The notes beneath the pieces are model-generated. The model saw only the letters and a program-made list of their open reading frames with translations. It was not told the DNA's origin and searched no databases. The position numbers were made by a program, and so were the translations under genes. This document shows, piece after piece, positions 43,701-60,659 of a stretch of 64,000 nt of DNA; the stretch's first letter is position 1; every line of letters starts with the position of its first letter. Origin of the DNA: Lineus longissimus (taxonomy: Eukaryota > Nemertea > Pilidiophora > Heteronemertea > Lineidae); the NCBI RefSeq assembly GCF_910592395.1, contig NC_088316.1:18166001-18230000 (forward strand). Direction: 5' to 3'.

Positions 43701-46700
43701 GTTGCAGGATGGAACTCAGAAGAACTGAATTTTGAAGCAACTTGACAGTTCACTGCCATTTCTTAGCTTTTTCATTTTTCAACAGTTCTGTTACTCATTA
43801 TTCCAAAATAACACCTGCATTTATAGCCAAATTTTCAAAAAATTTAAAATACATACTTGCACTTTCCCCGGCAGCGAGGCGGTGGTGTTGTTTTTTCTCT
43901 ACCACAAGGAATTTTTACGACTGTGTGGCCACAGAAGCACTTGACCTGAACTGTCAGGGGGCAAGGGTAACAACGCCCTAAAAGAAACAGATGGACGATT
44001 CACAGTTTCCAACAGAACTTTTTGCTTATGTCACTTTGTAGCAGATCAACAATTTGGACACTCTACCATATGGCCTTCGGATGGAACAAAACTACTGCCA
44101 CTGCTACTCGGTGCTGACTGTCTAGGGTGTTGCAATATTATGAGCGAGACGTGACACAAATATTTTCAAATTTTTGACATCATTTTCTTGCATACCCGAG
44201 TGAAAATCAGTGCCACCTATTGGTATGCCAATACCCTATAGCAAGTCCTAGGCTGAGTTCAATTGTAGGACTTACCTGTGTGGCACCTGCTTTTACATTT
44301 ATGGTTTTTACATCCGAGGTGCCTGCCACATTGCTGATCACATGGTGGACACTTCCCATCACAACACTGGAAGAGAAGATGGGACTTACATTGGTCAAGG
44401 GATTGGTCATCATATGTTTAAAAGAATTTTATCCATGTGCTATGACCAAATAACGCGACTAGCAATGAGATAGAATTCCTAAGCTCACCTTTTTCTTACA
44501 CTGGTGTCGTCCACAGTCCTTCATCTTGTTACAGCGAGTCTCACACTGATAGTCCTTGTAGCACTGGACCTCCTTCTGACGGGCACCACACCGACATCGT
44601 TTTATCATCATTTCACGACACTGATAAGAAAGAAGGAATTCATTCAACATTCAATACAACGAGAACTTCAAAGGTCATTCCCTCCACATTATTTCACTGA
44701 ACAGTGAATTGTGAATTTTATGCAAATCTCACTACACCACTTCATTTAAAGAATGAAGCAATTGAGAATTAGTGTCTTGCTCAAGGATGCAAAGACAAAA
44801 CAGCGGCGATCTTTCCAAGAGACATCGAACCCACAACCTCCTGATTATGAGTTCAGTGTTCTGACCACTTTGTCACCGATCTCCCTGATGACTTACTGTG
44901 CCACAAGGTCCATAGTGACATCGCTGGGCACACAAATGAAGTCCACATTCTAATGGTTTTTCACACGTATCGCCACATGTTGGAACATCTTCTGTGCAGG
45001 GCAGTTGACTACCTGCAACAAACACAACACAGGTGATTAGGTAAGAAAAAATCAACCAGTTCTAGGGAGGGACAAAACTTAATGGAAAAGATTAGCTAGC
45101 ATTGAGCTGAATATGTGCCAACACAGGCCATAATTGATAATCTCTGCAGCTAATCTGAAACTTCTCAACAGGCCTTACCATATCCAGCAGTCCAGAACTT
45201 GTCATCAATAACCTAATGGAAAACTTCCAGGAACAGTCTAGCAAGGAAGAGAAGTACCAGCTACCAGCTCTAAACCCCAGGACCTTAGAGGTGCTGATGG
45301 ACTGTAGTAGACTTAATGTTCCCAATGCATACAAACTTACTTGACTTTCCGCAAGGGCATTTCCTGTCAACTGATCTCGGACAGGGACCACACTTCCCAG
45401 CATGGCAAACCTCTTCACAGGTATGGTTGCCACAAGAGAGAACTTTAGTGCAGACCTAAACATGAAGAAGAGAAAATATAGGTCTAATAAAACAGAATCT
45501 CAGAAGAGACTGTACATAGCTGTCCGCAAAATTCCTTTTCAATTTTTGCAAAGTTGAATTTGCTTCTTATATTTCTTTTCTCTCACCTCTTCACATTGCC
45601 AATCCGGACTAGAACATTCACGACTTGTTTCATTCTTCCCACAAAGACATTTCTGGTCACTCGTCTTCAGGCACGGTGGGCACTCCCACTCGTGACACGG
45701 CACCGTGCATTCATGGTGTCCGCAAGCCAGAAGTCGACTGCACGGCTTGCCACAGGACCATGCCTTGGCCCCGCACCTCCGGGCCAGAGGGGAATGTTGT
45801 CCACAATGGCAGCTCACATTTACAGTCTTGGGACAGGGAGGGCAGGGACCTTGAAGTTAATAAGATAACACATTAAAGATGACACAGCTTGTAATAAAGG
45901 ACCAGATCCCTGTCTATCCTTTTACTACATGCTTTTACACTGCAACTTGCGTAGAGGGTGGCTGGGAAGCTTAGATATAACCGATCGGGGACATCCTTGC
46001 GGTATCTTAGTGACCATGGCCAGTATCAAAAGGGGTTACAATCTGGAGGTAAATCTAAACTCTAACTGAACAGAGAACATACACTTCACTCACCTGGATG
46101 ACATGGGAGAACACAAGAATGTCCACATGAAGGTTTGAGAGCTTTTCCACATGTCTCTCCACAAGAATGAGGTGGTAACCAAGGATCGAACTTAGGTTCG
46201 CACAACTTGCCACAGAAGCACATGTACTTGGTGGGACACTCACTCTGCTCATATTGGTTGCGGCATTTGGGGCTGAAAAGTGATGGAGATATTACAGGCT
46301 CTGTCCTTCAAAACATCATCAGGGTTTTTGTATCTGACCTTTGCCTATATACATGTATGTGTGAAGTACATTAGTACCGGTAAATGGCCAAGTGTAATTA
46401 GTACAATGAGAGGAGGTAAAATATATCTGGATCATATTCATGCAAGTTTAAGTGACTTGACTCACAGAATCCAGGGTATTTGGTTTTAGATCTTCCAAGG
46501 GCCAGACAAGCAGAGACCAGAGCGCCAGGTCTCTTCTAAAGAATAAGTTTTGTAACAATAAAGAAGTTTTCTCACCAAAACCAAGGCAGATCTCGATTTG
46601 GGAAATTTTCTTCTGACAATGCCGTCTGCTGGTAGACGCCATCTTTCACCCACTTCTGTATACACTGGATATGGAAGATGCAATAACAACAGGTACAGCT

Positions 46701-47977
46701 CCAAACCTGAGGAGAAAGAGGATAGAGAGGATGAGAGGACAAAAGTGGAAAGGCAGTCTGGGTGTTAAATACAGTAGAATCACTTAGTCCTATTATATGC
46801 TATATACATGTATTGTCAAAGTTCCTTCTCTTCTGACAATGCTTGTTCTTCAAAAGATGTGGCGATTGGAGCTAAGCGACTTGCCCAAGGTCAAAAGCGA
46901 TGTGCAAATGCTGAGGCAAATCACAAGCCCTATACCTTACCAAGACCCCCTCCCTCAACCACTGCTACTTACAGCCTCTGTTTTCTTGATACTCTCAATG
47001 CAGATGAGGCAGACATTGGAACCAGACTTGAAATAGTTGAGGAGGACATCATATGTGTTACCAAGGATACTAGCATCACCATCACCTGTCAAAAAAAACA
47101 CCTTGTGGTAATAAACATGAAAAATAATTTATTTTGCCTCTTTCCTGATCACTGCCCCTGGTGGTGGAACACTGCTGTGGGGAAACAAAGCCGACAACAG
47201 CTGAGAGCTTTTGAATATCAAGTTTCTTAATTAACTATTTTTTCATTTCAAAAATCCACTGACAGCTGCTTTAGTTTTAGTTTTAACACCATCAATGGCA
47301 TCAGGTTTAACATTTTCTTGCCTTCCATACCTTGCCCTCCAGGAAATGACTTCACCATCGAATCCAATATCTTAGCACCATGATGCTCGTATTCACCATC
47401 GTCATCTTCGTCTGATGAACTGGAATCCTCGTTCAAATTATTCAGGTGTTTATTGACTGATGCTTTTATCTTTGCACTGGCATCACTAAATCTTTCTTCG
47501 GCGCTTCTTGTCTCTTCTTTCGGTGCACTTGTGCCTGGAATGATAAAGGACGCAAGGTTTATTTGATACCTATACCAAATCTTAATTCAATTGGGTGATT
47601 TTCTTGACTATGAATCAGTTCTCCTAATCAAAGTTATGAAATTGAAATGAATGGTGATCAAGGTGATCAAGGTGGTAGCATTTTTTGTGGCATTTGTTAA
47701 ATTACCACAATTTTGGACTGTAAATTGCAAAAAGAGACCCCCCCCCCCTCAAGCCAAAACCTAGCGACAGGCATAGCATCATAACGTCATTACTTTTTTA
47801 GCCCCAAAGTTATCTTACCAAAAAGTACGTAATTCTTGACTTACCACTAAAAGTATTATGACTGTTTCCTCTCCCCCGACCATGGGCAAAGCTTTGTGGG
47901 CCGGCATCTTTGGCAGCACCAGCAAATGTTGACGCTCTTCCTCTCCCTCTGCCAAGGTAAACAGGCCTTTCATCCAT
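40767..47977 (-). CDS. NFXL1: NF-X1-type zinc finger protein NFXL1, complete
   Basis: Coding exons from the start: 47977-47845, 47534-47331, 47085-46973, 46706-46576, 46272-46094, 45849-45587, 45455-45341, 45012-44897, 44620-44489, 44366-44276, 43977-43857, 43654-43495, 43244-43131, 42851-42720, 42496-42260, 41397-41200, 40994-40767. All phases agree and the total is 888 aa (human about 911). The N-terminus is Gly/Arg-rich (RGRGRAS), then acidic. A C4HC3-type RING spans about 138-197, with [22 protein letters not shown] and FCPKCR. A long series of NFX1-type Cys/His fingers follows, such as [20 protein letters not shown] and [20 protein letters not shown]. The last exon has a charged helix and a membrane segment at about 868-886 ([19 protein letters not shown]) near the C-terminus. 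That tail distinguishes NFXL1 from NFX1. The RING suggests E3 ubiquitin ligase activity; the biological role of NFXL1 is poorly known. Confidence 0.96.
41537..42192. mobile_element. composite element copy A: TIR-bounded body plus long hairpin, in an NFXL1 intron
   Basis: The body 41537-42015 is bounded by perfect 14-bp inverted repeats, ATTCTAAAATACCT and AGGTATTTTAGAAT. Directly after it, about 42019-42185 folds back on itself. One arm contains TTGGTTGAGTTACCAAGACA and GGTGGAGCTAAAAT; the other contains their complements TGTCTTGGTAACTCAACCAA and ATTTTAGCTCCACC. A near-identical copy lies at 58901-59536. No transposase frame is present, so it is non-autonomous. Confidence 0.88.
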
Positions 47978-48914
47978 ACTACAACATGAGTAAAAAAAAT
48001 TGCTAATAAATAAAGAAAGTTTCAACACTTTATTACCATTCTCTAAGACGTCATAGACAGGCCTATCAATCAATCATCTCACTGTGAACAGACAAACGTC
48101 AACAACACACTACACAGAGAACTAACAGTAACACTACTTTAATCATCTGGACAGCTTATGACATCTCGACTGACTTACTTCAGAGCTTTGACACTTCTTT
48201 AATAACTGGACACGTTAATTGAACAATGACAATAGTTCAGACTGCAGAATTAGGAGATAATCTAAAGAAAAACATATGAAAAAATGCTGGCTGACCCTTT
48301 CATGGGCGCAGCCATATTGCAAATTTAACCCAGGTTGCAGGGCCCTTCGATGTACATTTTGTAATTGCTAACTACGGGCACTGGTCTCCTGGGTTCTAGA
48401 GAGCGATAGGACGTCTTCTTATTTTCTTATTTGTCTAATTATGGCTTAAAACATTGCACAATTATTATCAATTCATCTTAGATATTTTTTCCTCAATACT
48501 GTCATTTGTTTTTTTTGAGAAAAGACTTTGATGAATTCTCAAAATTTTAATTTATTTCTTTTATGCTGAAAACCAACAGCACTTTTCAAGAGACGACGTA
48601 TCAGATATTCATTAAAACGCAGCAAAATCACAAATGTGTCCTTTCTTTAGACAGCTTTTGAAGCAAATACGTATTATCAATCTCATTCACTTGTTTTGTT
48701 CTTTTGATTTTGATATAGAAAGTAAATTAAAAGTGGTCGAATAACATGAAGTTCTGCACAATTTCCGTATCCGCCATAAACTGAAAATTTTCAGCAAAAA
48801 AGTTTGAGATGCTTGCCTCCAGTTCAACCTAAAATAACCTCCCCATTTTCATTTTCATGTTATATGTTGATGTCAAACAAGAGAAAACATTTTGATTAAT
48901 AGCTAAAGCTTCTT
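47978..48914. promoter_or_regulatory. shared upstream region of NFXL1 (-) and UBE3A (+)
   Basis: The two start codons are 937 bases apart and diverge. A tttactcatgttgtag acceptor just before the NFXL1 ATG shows that a non-coding NFXL1 exon lies further up. GCAGCCATATTGC at about 48306 resembles a YY1 site read toward NFXL1. No TATA box is obvious for either gene. A bidirectional promoter is an inference from the layout. Confidence 0.45.
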
Positions 48915-54261
<5,347 letters not shown>

Positions 54262-55730
54262 AGACAATCATAATACAATACACTCGGCTCTGTCCTGTTC
54301 ATTAGTGGTCTGAAATCAGTCCAAATCTGAATAAGATGTAAAGGCCTGTCTCCACATTAGAACAGGCCGCATATCACACTCAAGACCATTGTTATTTTAT
54401 GTTACATTGCCCACAAAAACGGTATTGTGTGTAATATGATGTGTTAAACACTAATGCTGATGGTGGCCATATCTCTTTTTCAACCACTAGCTTGGTTGTG
54501 TGAAGATTTCTGTAGCACCTTGGCTTTAAAAGTCACCTCCTGCTGGACTTTGTCGGTATTAGTATGGCCCTCACGAAGAATAGGACAGAGCCCTGGTTGC
54601 AGACCAACTTGGTAAAACCCTCTGAAACTAAACACAAAACCACCTACAGGTCGTTCTTCAAACAATTTAATCTGGTCAGATTTGGGATCAAAAGGAAGGT
54701 AGCCTGGACAAGGCCTTCAGATGACTGTGATGCTAAACAACACACCATTATGGCATGACAGAACATGTAGAGTGATATGTAAAGACGTTGGTGCTTGTGC
54801 CATTGTATCATAATATGTGTAATAAGAACGTTTTTTATATGTTTGTTATGTTGTATAAAAAATTGGTGTACATTCTTGGTTGTATGTACAGGGGCTGATC
54901 ACTTGACATATTTTGGAGATTGGTTTTGTACATGAACATGTACATGTACATGTATTGGACTATTTTACCACTTAGTTGTTAAGGTGAAGTTTAATTCAAA
55001 ACTTTGTGACTCATCAGCTTATTTGCAAACTCTGCGAGAATACAACTCCCGCAAAGATTTGTTTATTTGCAGTATTTGACTTTCCTAGTCAGGTGTACTG
55101 GCATCCTTGAGTTGGAGCAGTGAGTGATAAGGTCAATGCAACCAGTTGGAGTGGGACAGCCGTTGGGTTTAAATTTGTGTATGCTTGTAAATATTGCTGC
55201 TTTGAACTGTGGATATTTTCTTGACGACGTGGATTGGGATGGGAGAGACATGTTCAGAATTCATGAATCTTGTCTGAAACTGGACACTTTAGTCTTAAAC
55301 TAGTACCACATTACATGGTCATGGTGTGCAAAAATACATGTTTACCCATAGATAATCAATAAATCTGAAATAATTTATCTTTTGGTACGTTGCTAATTGT
55401 TTGTACGTGTTGATGTATTTGTACAAGACACCCGATGCTGCAGGTTCTGTATCGTCGATGGACAAACTACAGATTAACATGGCCATGTTCTGCTGTATAG
55501 CTCTAGTTTGTTCACAGTGGGGTTGTCCGATGAGATGTGTGCAGGTTTGGGCATCAGAACAAGAGAAGAATGTGAATTGGTATTTAGTGCCGGGGTCAAC
55601 ACTCATTATTTGGCCTTTTACCTACAAAACATAAAACTTTGTGTTTAGAATGCAAAGGAAGATAAAATTGTTGATAAGTTGTAGCTAAGGTACCGTATAT
55701 GATAAAGATAATAAAGATTAAAATAATCAA
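54262..55730 (+). other. UBE3A: probable UBE3A 3' UTR
   Basis: About 1.45 kb of AT-rich, stop-dense sequence follows the UBE3A stop and runs to AATAAA at 55710-55715. It contains an ACATGTACATGTACATGT run at about 54940. No gene is seen on either strand. Confidence 0.55.
55710..55715 (+). terminator. polyadenylation signal AATAAA (UBE3A)
   Basis: A canonical hexamer downstream of UBE3A. Another AATAAA lies at about 55359, so alternative ends are possible. Confidence 0.5.
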
Positions 55731-55869
55731 AACGACTTTTGTGTCTCATTGTTTTAGCAAAGTTGGCAGTGTGTTGTTGTAAGATTGTACAAGACACCCT
55801 TGCATATGAGAGCGGGATCTCATCTGTGCATGACAGGAGTTGATCTCCTTCTTCAAGGAGGGTTAACAC

Positions 55870-56350
55870 CTTCAGCGCCAGTGTTTCACTCCCAAACATC
55901 CCCTTTTCAGATCCCCGACCTCCTAAAAATTCCTGGTGTTGGAACAGCTTTATTTTGTATGTGGGGATTTCGGCCACGAAGATCAGTGGTTTGGTCTTTT
56001 CAGTTCGTCCTTTGCCCTGCTGGCGTAGTTCTTTCATGAAGTCCATGAGACTCCGATAACCAGCTCAGCTCAAGAGGGGGGATTTCGGCCACGAAGATCA
56101 GTGGGTTGGTCTTTTCAGTTCGTCCTTTGCCCTGAAGATGGCGATGGCATAGTTCTTTCATGAAGTCCATGAGACTCCGATAACCTGCTCAAAGAGGGGG
56201 GATTTCGAACACGAAGATCAGTGGTTTGGTCTTTTCAGTTCCTATCTTGCCCTGAAGATAACGATGGCGTAGTTCTTTCATGAAGTCCAGGAGACTCCGA
56301 TAACCAGCTCAAAGAGGGAGGATTTGGGCCACGTAGATCTACGTGGTTCG
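55870..56350 (+). repeat. tandem array, period near 115 bp, about four units
   Basis: Units share GGGGGATTTCGGCCACGAAG, then ATCAGTGGTTTGGTCTTTTC, and AGTTCTTTCATGAAGTCCAT, beginning near 55963, 56078, 56195 and 56318. The array ends at the 18-bp perfect palindrome CCACGTAGATCTACGTGG (56329-56346). The same palindrome sits at the edge of the related block at 60660-61000, which runs in the opposite sense. Confidence 0.88.
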
Positions 56351-56459
56351 GCGCTGAAGGTTGGATGATGAATTTAATGTCCATTCATGTGTCAATCGCA
56401 TGCGATTCTCGTCGATCATTAAGTGGTGGTGTCCTTCCCATTGTAACATCCATGTACCA

Positions 56460-56715
56460 TGCACATCAAGCAGTCCTTTTGTCCGCATTGATGTCCTTCT
56501 ACAAGCATCACATCCATGCATGGGTGATAATATGCGGTCCATAATAAGGATCACAACCATGAATGACACCATGCTGTCCTTGTAGCCACATCACAACCAT
56601 GTTGTATCACACCATGCTGTCCTTCTATCAGCATCACATCCATGAGTGAGACATGGATACTGTCCTCATATCACTTCCATGAACCACCCCATGCTGTCCT
56701 TAGCTGTCAATACAG
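56460..56715 (+). repeat. degenerate tandem repeat around 'catgctgtcctt'
   Basis: The phrase ACCATGCTGTCCTT recurs with 'catcacatccatg' or 'tcacaaccatg' at uneven spacing of about 60-80 bases. There is no coding potential beyond chance. Confidence 0.6.
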
Positions 56716-57184
56716 GATACTACTCATTCCTACACTCTGAGCTATAGGACTACCATCAACATTTAGGTAAGATTATAAAGCTGATGTTGTCCGCAAGTGG
56801 AATACCAGTATTCTCTCATCCAGGTAGACAAGATACCCGATTTGCCTTGAGTGAGGACAGAATTCAGAGTGCAGCTGTCTCAATAGTCCATTAATGTGGA
56901 ATGGCCAGATTGGGAAAAAGCCGTGTTAGGTTTTCTGGTTGTGAAGTGCTATCAAGAAGCTACTTCCAAGTTGTCGGTTTCTCTTTTATGAGATCTGGCA
57001 CTTGTGGAATGGCCAGATAGGACAATATCTGTTTCAGGTATTTTTATGTCAGATCCATGGCTGACAACCAATCTGTCCATCTGGGGAAGCCTTTCACAGT
57101 CTCAAAGCTAACTTTAATCATGCAGGAAAGCCAGGCACTGGCCTCTGATGGAAGAAAACAGGCATTATATATGTTTTGAATGAA

Positions 57185-57190
57185 TTTATT
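57185..57190 (-). terminator. polyadenylation signal AATAAA (MTIF3)
   Basis: A minus-strand AATAAA about 225 bases past the MTIF3 stop, giving a short 3' UTR. Confidence 0.6.
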
Positions 57191-57412
57191 GACAAATGTA
57201 TTTTTCTAATGCAATTTTTACAAACCACTATTCATTAAATACAGTATCACAGCAGCCCTGTACCAAATCATCATACATTTTGTCCATTTTTCTATTGCTC
57301 AAACATATGAGCATGCTTGAAAAAACTTGCACCCCACAGTTTCAAGTTGTTGGCTCCCACTGCAAAATATATACGAACTGAGGATGAATAAATACCAATA
57401 AACAAGTCACTT

Positions 57413-58481
57413 TCATGAAGCGTCTCTGTTTGGTACGATAAGAACTTTGAGGTCAGTGTCTGTTTTCAATGCCTGCTTGATGACAGCTTTTTCTTGAAAT
57501 CTTGCGGTTAAGTCTCCGAATACTTGAGCTTGGTTTGCGTTTATATCATCCTGGAAGAAAAAAATGTAATTTAAGGAGAAGAGGAATGCCTTCTTCTAAT
57601 ATTGCCCTCATGGGATTGATTTGAAATGGCTAACGTTTACAAAAACTATGTAACCTCTTTCCGTGCTAATTATGATTAGTAGAAGTATCAGTTGTATTGA
57701 TATTACTAATACTAGCATTTAGTTATATATATTTTAATTCGCAAAAGTACAGATGATACACTGATGACACCGATATATAATTTCTCAATTAGTGATGAAG
57801 ACCTTTAAATGAGAACAAGCCTTCACCAGTGATGACAGTTGATCTCCGCCTTACCTGGTTAAGTCCGCGGCCTGCTTTTAAAGACACATACACACTGTGT
57901 CCCTTCTCAATCCACTCATCTGCATTCTTCAACTTCATCTCCAAGTCCCTGGGGCCTATCCCCATACTCAAGCGAATAGTTTTGCCTTCTTTTGGAGCGT
58001 TTTCTTTTTTCAGTTTTTTCAGTTTTTTATCGAATTTCACAAGGTCTGCACCAGTCATAAGCTGAAAGATATTTGGTTTCGCTTTTGGATTGATGCATAC
58101 TAGTTTCAAATTTTCGTCCTTGGCTCGCTGTTCAGCCAATTTCCTTTTCATTGTCCCAAGTTCGGTACCGTGCTCATCAAGAAGTTGGACAGCAAAACTC
58201 TCAATCCTGGCTGTCTTTTGTGCACTAAGTATAGCGTCTACTTCATTTTGTGAGCTGTCTTTTACATGTTTTGACTTAAGTTTCTTGGCAAAAGAAGGCG
58301 TACAGCAGTTAAAACCACGAGAGTTGTTTTTGCTAACTGTGGCAGACAGTCCTCCAATTCTCAGTTGATGTTCAACAAATTGGCCACAAGACTGGGGTAC
58401 ATATGGATTCCTTCTCACCAACGCTATGGCTGTTGAAGAAAGGCATCTGGATGAAAGTCGGCACGGGATCAGCAATGCCAT
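57413..58481 (-). CDS. MTIF3: mitochondrial translation initiation factor IF-3
   Basis: Nuclear-encoded factor that keeps mitochondrial ribosomal subunits apart and checks the initiator codon. Two coding exons, 58481-57855 and 57550-57413, join in phase 0 for 254 aa (human 278). The N-terminus is rich in Arg, Ser and Leu with no acid (MALLIPCRLSSRCLSSTAIA), as expected for a mitochondrial targeting peptide. IF3-N follows with LNxxIRA-like features reduced to a short core, LVCINPKAKPNIFQLMTGAD, typical of mitochondrial IF3. The linker is Lys-rich, KFDKKLKKLKKENAPKEG. IF3-C contains KTIRLSMGIGPRDLEMKLKN, AGRGLNQ at the exon border, and LKVLIVPNR near the end. An acceptor at 58504-58506 (ttatttcag) shows that the start exon follows a non-coding first exon ending at about 58710. 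Confidence 0.95.
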
Positions 58482-58860
58482 CTCGCCAAGACTTGTATTT
58501 TAACTGAAATAAAAGATGGACAAATAGGATGAAATCTGATGACTGTATCATGGATGAGGCAACTGAGACTGGGTGCACAGTTTGAAAATCTAATTAGACG
58601 CCCGGTCGCATTCGGATGTCTGTCGCCCGGCCCTGTAGCTGCAGGCAATCGACAAGTGCCAAGTGATTTCACTGAATATGATTGTTGCCGTCCATCAGTG
58701 TCACCCTACCTTAGTTACTCATGAAATGAGGAACCTGCACAACGAAGCCCTGTTAACCCCATACGTTTTAGCTACGTTGTAGGTCAATTGTCTATGCTGC
58801 CACCTATTAGTGAGGACAATAACTAGTAGTCCCGGCAAATGTGGAAAATATGGATGCTGT
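58482..58860 (-). promoter_or_regulatory. MTIF3 5' UTR exon and probable promoter
   Basis: The 5' UTR part of the start exon is 58482-58503. A donor AAG/gtaggg on the minus strand ends a likely first exon at 58710, which probably extends to about 58800. No TATA box is apparent. The region stops where repeat copy B begins at 58901. Confidence 0.4.
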
Positions 58861-58900
58861 TTACTTTTTCCACATTTTGTACACGTTGTCGTTGTAGTGT

Positions 58901-59536
58901 ATTCTAAAATACCTTGGTACCGTAAAGTCAACTTTTAAATGGAAAATGCATAAGCCTCGTTCTGAGAGTGGAGTGTTTTGGACACGCAACCAAGATGCTC
59001 TACCAAAGTTCCCTCGGGTTGCACTAAAATGTGGAACCATGCACACAGCTCACTTCAGAAGTTTGAGGCTCTCAAAACACTGCTTCAAACACAAATCAGC
59101 CAAGGAAGCATCAACCACCCTAAGTTTTTTAATGAGCACTACACATATTTGCTGAGAAAAACGCTCCAAATAGCCCATTTGCGCGGATTTTAGCGTCACT
59201 TGAGCGAGCCGATCCGGACTTCCTATACGGGCTGCCGTAACATAATGTAAACAACGGCGCTACCGGCGCTCCGGGCAGGCGATGGATGGAATTTGCCAAA
59301 TTCGCACATATTCAAGTTATTTCGTGGCCTATCTTTTTAAGTTTGAGGTATTTTAGAATAGAAATTGAACCCTCGGCTTCGGACCTTGGTTGAGTTACCA
59401 AGACACTCTCGGGTGGAGCTAAAATTTCGTCCAAACCCTCGCCTGTCGGCTCGGGTTTGGACTGTATTTTAGCTCCACCCTCGAGTGTCTTGGTAACTCA
59501 ACCAAGGTCCTCCGCCTCGGGTTCAATTCCTTAATC
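58901..59536. mobile_element. composite element copy B: TIR-bounded body plus long hairpin
   Basis: Same organisation as copy A at 41537-42192. Body 58901-59359 has ATTCTAAAATACCT and AGGTATTTTAGAAT ends, followed by the hairpin at about 59363-59529. Copy B lacks about 20 bases found in copy A after 'catgcacac' and differs at 'ctccgggcaggcgatgg'. Otherwise identity is high, so both insertions look fairly young. Confidence 0.88.
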
Positions 59537-59756
59537 ATCACTCACACAACGTAGTGAGTGTAATGGTTACGTATGTATACACTGTATGTAAAGTGTAACA
59601 AAAACATTCATATATCCATCTGCATCATGCCCATCGAATCTGAAAAAATTTGTACAGACCTATGACAATTCTGGTTCCGGTACAGTTTTGTCGCATTCCA
59701 TATGGGCCGCGCGTTGGCCGATCCTGCATTCATGACACACCGCACCCACAGTTACG

Positions 59757-60294
59757 ACGTCATACTATGGCTGGCGGGAGTGGACAAATATCTGAATTAA
59801 GGGTCGGGATAAATCAGATTTATACCACGACTATATTCATAATAGTAGACAGCCAATCAGAACCCCGCATTTCATGAATTATGGTGACCATTAAATCTGA
59901 ATTATACCACGACATAAATGAATCAACCCACGACTATAATCGTTTTAGACCCACGACTATATTCGTAATAGCAGACAGCCAATCAGAGAGCCGAATTTAT
60001 GGACGGAAGTGCGATTTATGGACGCCGGAAGTGCGATATATGGACGCCGGAAGTGCTATTTATGGACGCCGGATGTTAGAGATCCGATGTTTTGATTGGT
60101 TGATTTATGGTGCACCACAATTCTGATTTACTTCCGTCCTCCATAAATGACACTTCCGTCCACAATTCCTATTTATGCCGCGGCATAATTCACGAAATCC
60201 GAGGTTTTGATTGGTCGATTTATGGTGCACCACAATTCCTATTTATGCCGTGGCATAATTCTGAATTCTGTCCACTCGCGCCAGCCATAGACGT
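59757..60294. mobile_element. foldback-type element with about 26-bp inverted ends
   Basis: The left end CTATGGCTGGCGGGAGTGG is the near-perfect complement of the right end CCACTCGCGCCAGCCATAG, both flanked by ACGT. The inside is built from further repeats. ATTTATGGACGCCGGAAGTG recurs three to four times at 59997-60075. GATTTATGGTGCACCACAAT occurs twice, at about 60103 and 60218. 'agacagccaatcagag' recurs with variation at 59850 and 59973. There is no coding frame. Confidence 0.8.
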
Positions 60295-60334
60295 CGGAGG
60301 TGAATCCAATTGTTTCCTTCCTCGTGACGCTATT

Positions 60335-60358
60335 GGGGGGGGGGGGGGGGGGGGGGGG
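60335..60358 (+). repeat. poly-G tract, 24 G
   Basis: An uninterrupted G run just outside the foldback element. Its length is likely to vary between individuals and between sequencing methods. Confidence 0.9.
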
Positions 60359-60578
60359 CTTCACGTGAATTCTAGTAACTGTGCCAAACTTGACCCTGTG
60401 CCGGAAGTTTGAAGTAATAGAGAAATTCCCTGATGTAGGTCACGTGGTCAGGGTGCAGGAGTTCCCGTACCGCCTGGCTTTCCATCCGATTTAGCATCTA
60501 CCGTGCCGGAACGACATCAGCGCCTCCATCTCTATATAATCTCTATAGTGTCACGATTGTAAATTTGCCATTCTTGAT

Positions 60579-60590
60579 TTTGGCGCCAAA
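60579..60590. promoter_or_regulatory. perfect palindromic E2F-type site
   Basis: TTTGGCGCCAAA matches the symmetrical E2F consensus. It lies about 790 bases upstream of the FIP1L1 start codon. A chance match is possible for one 12-mer. Confidence 0.35.
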
Positions 60591-60659
60591 CGAATCCAAA
60601 AAAACGCGTTTAAAACAATTAAGAATATATGGATATATAAGCTACAAATATTCGTTATT

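Noticed and set aside
57829-58368. Plus-strand frames opposite MTIF3
   Set aside because: Antisense shadows of the MTIF3 coding sequence.
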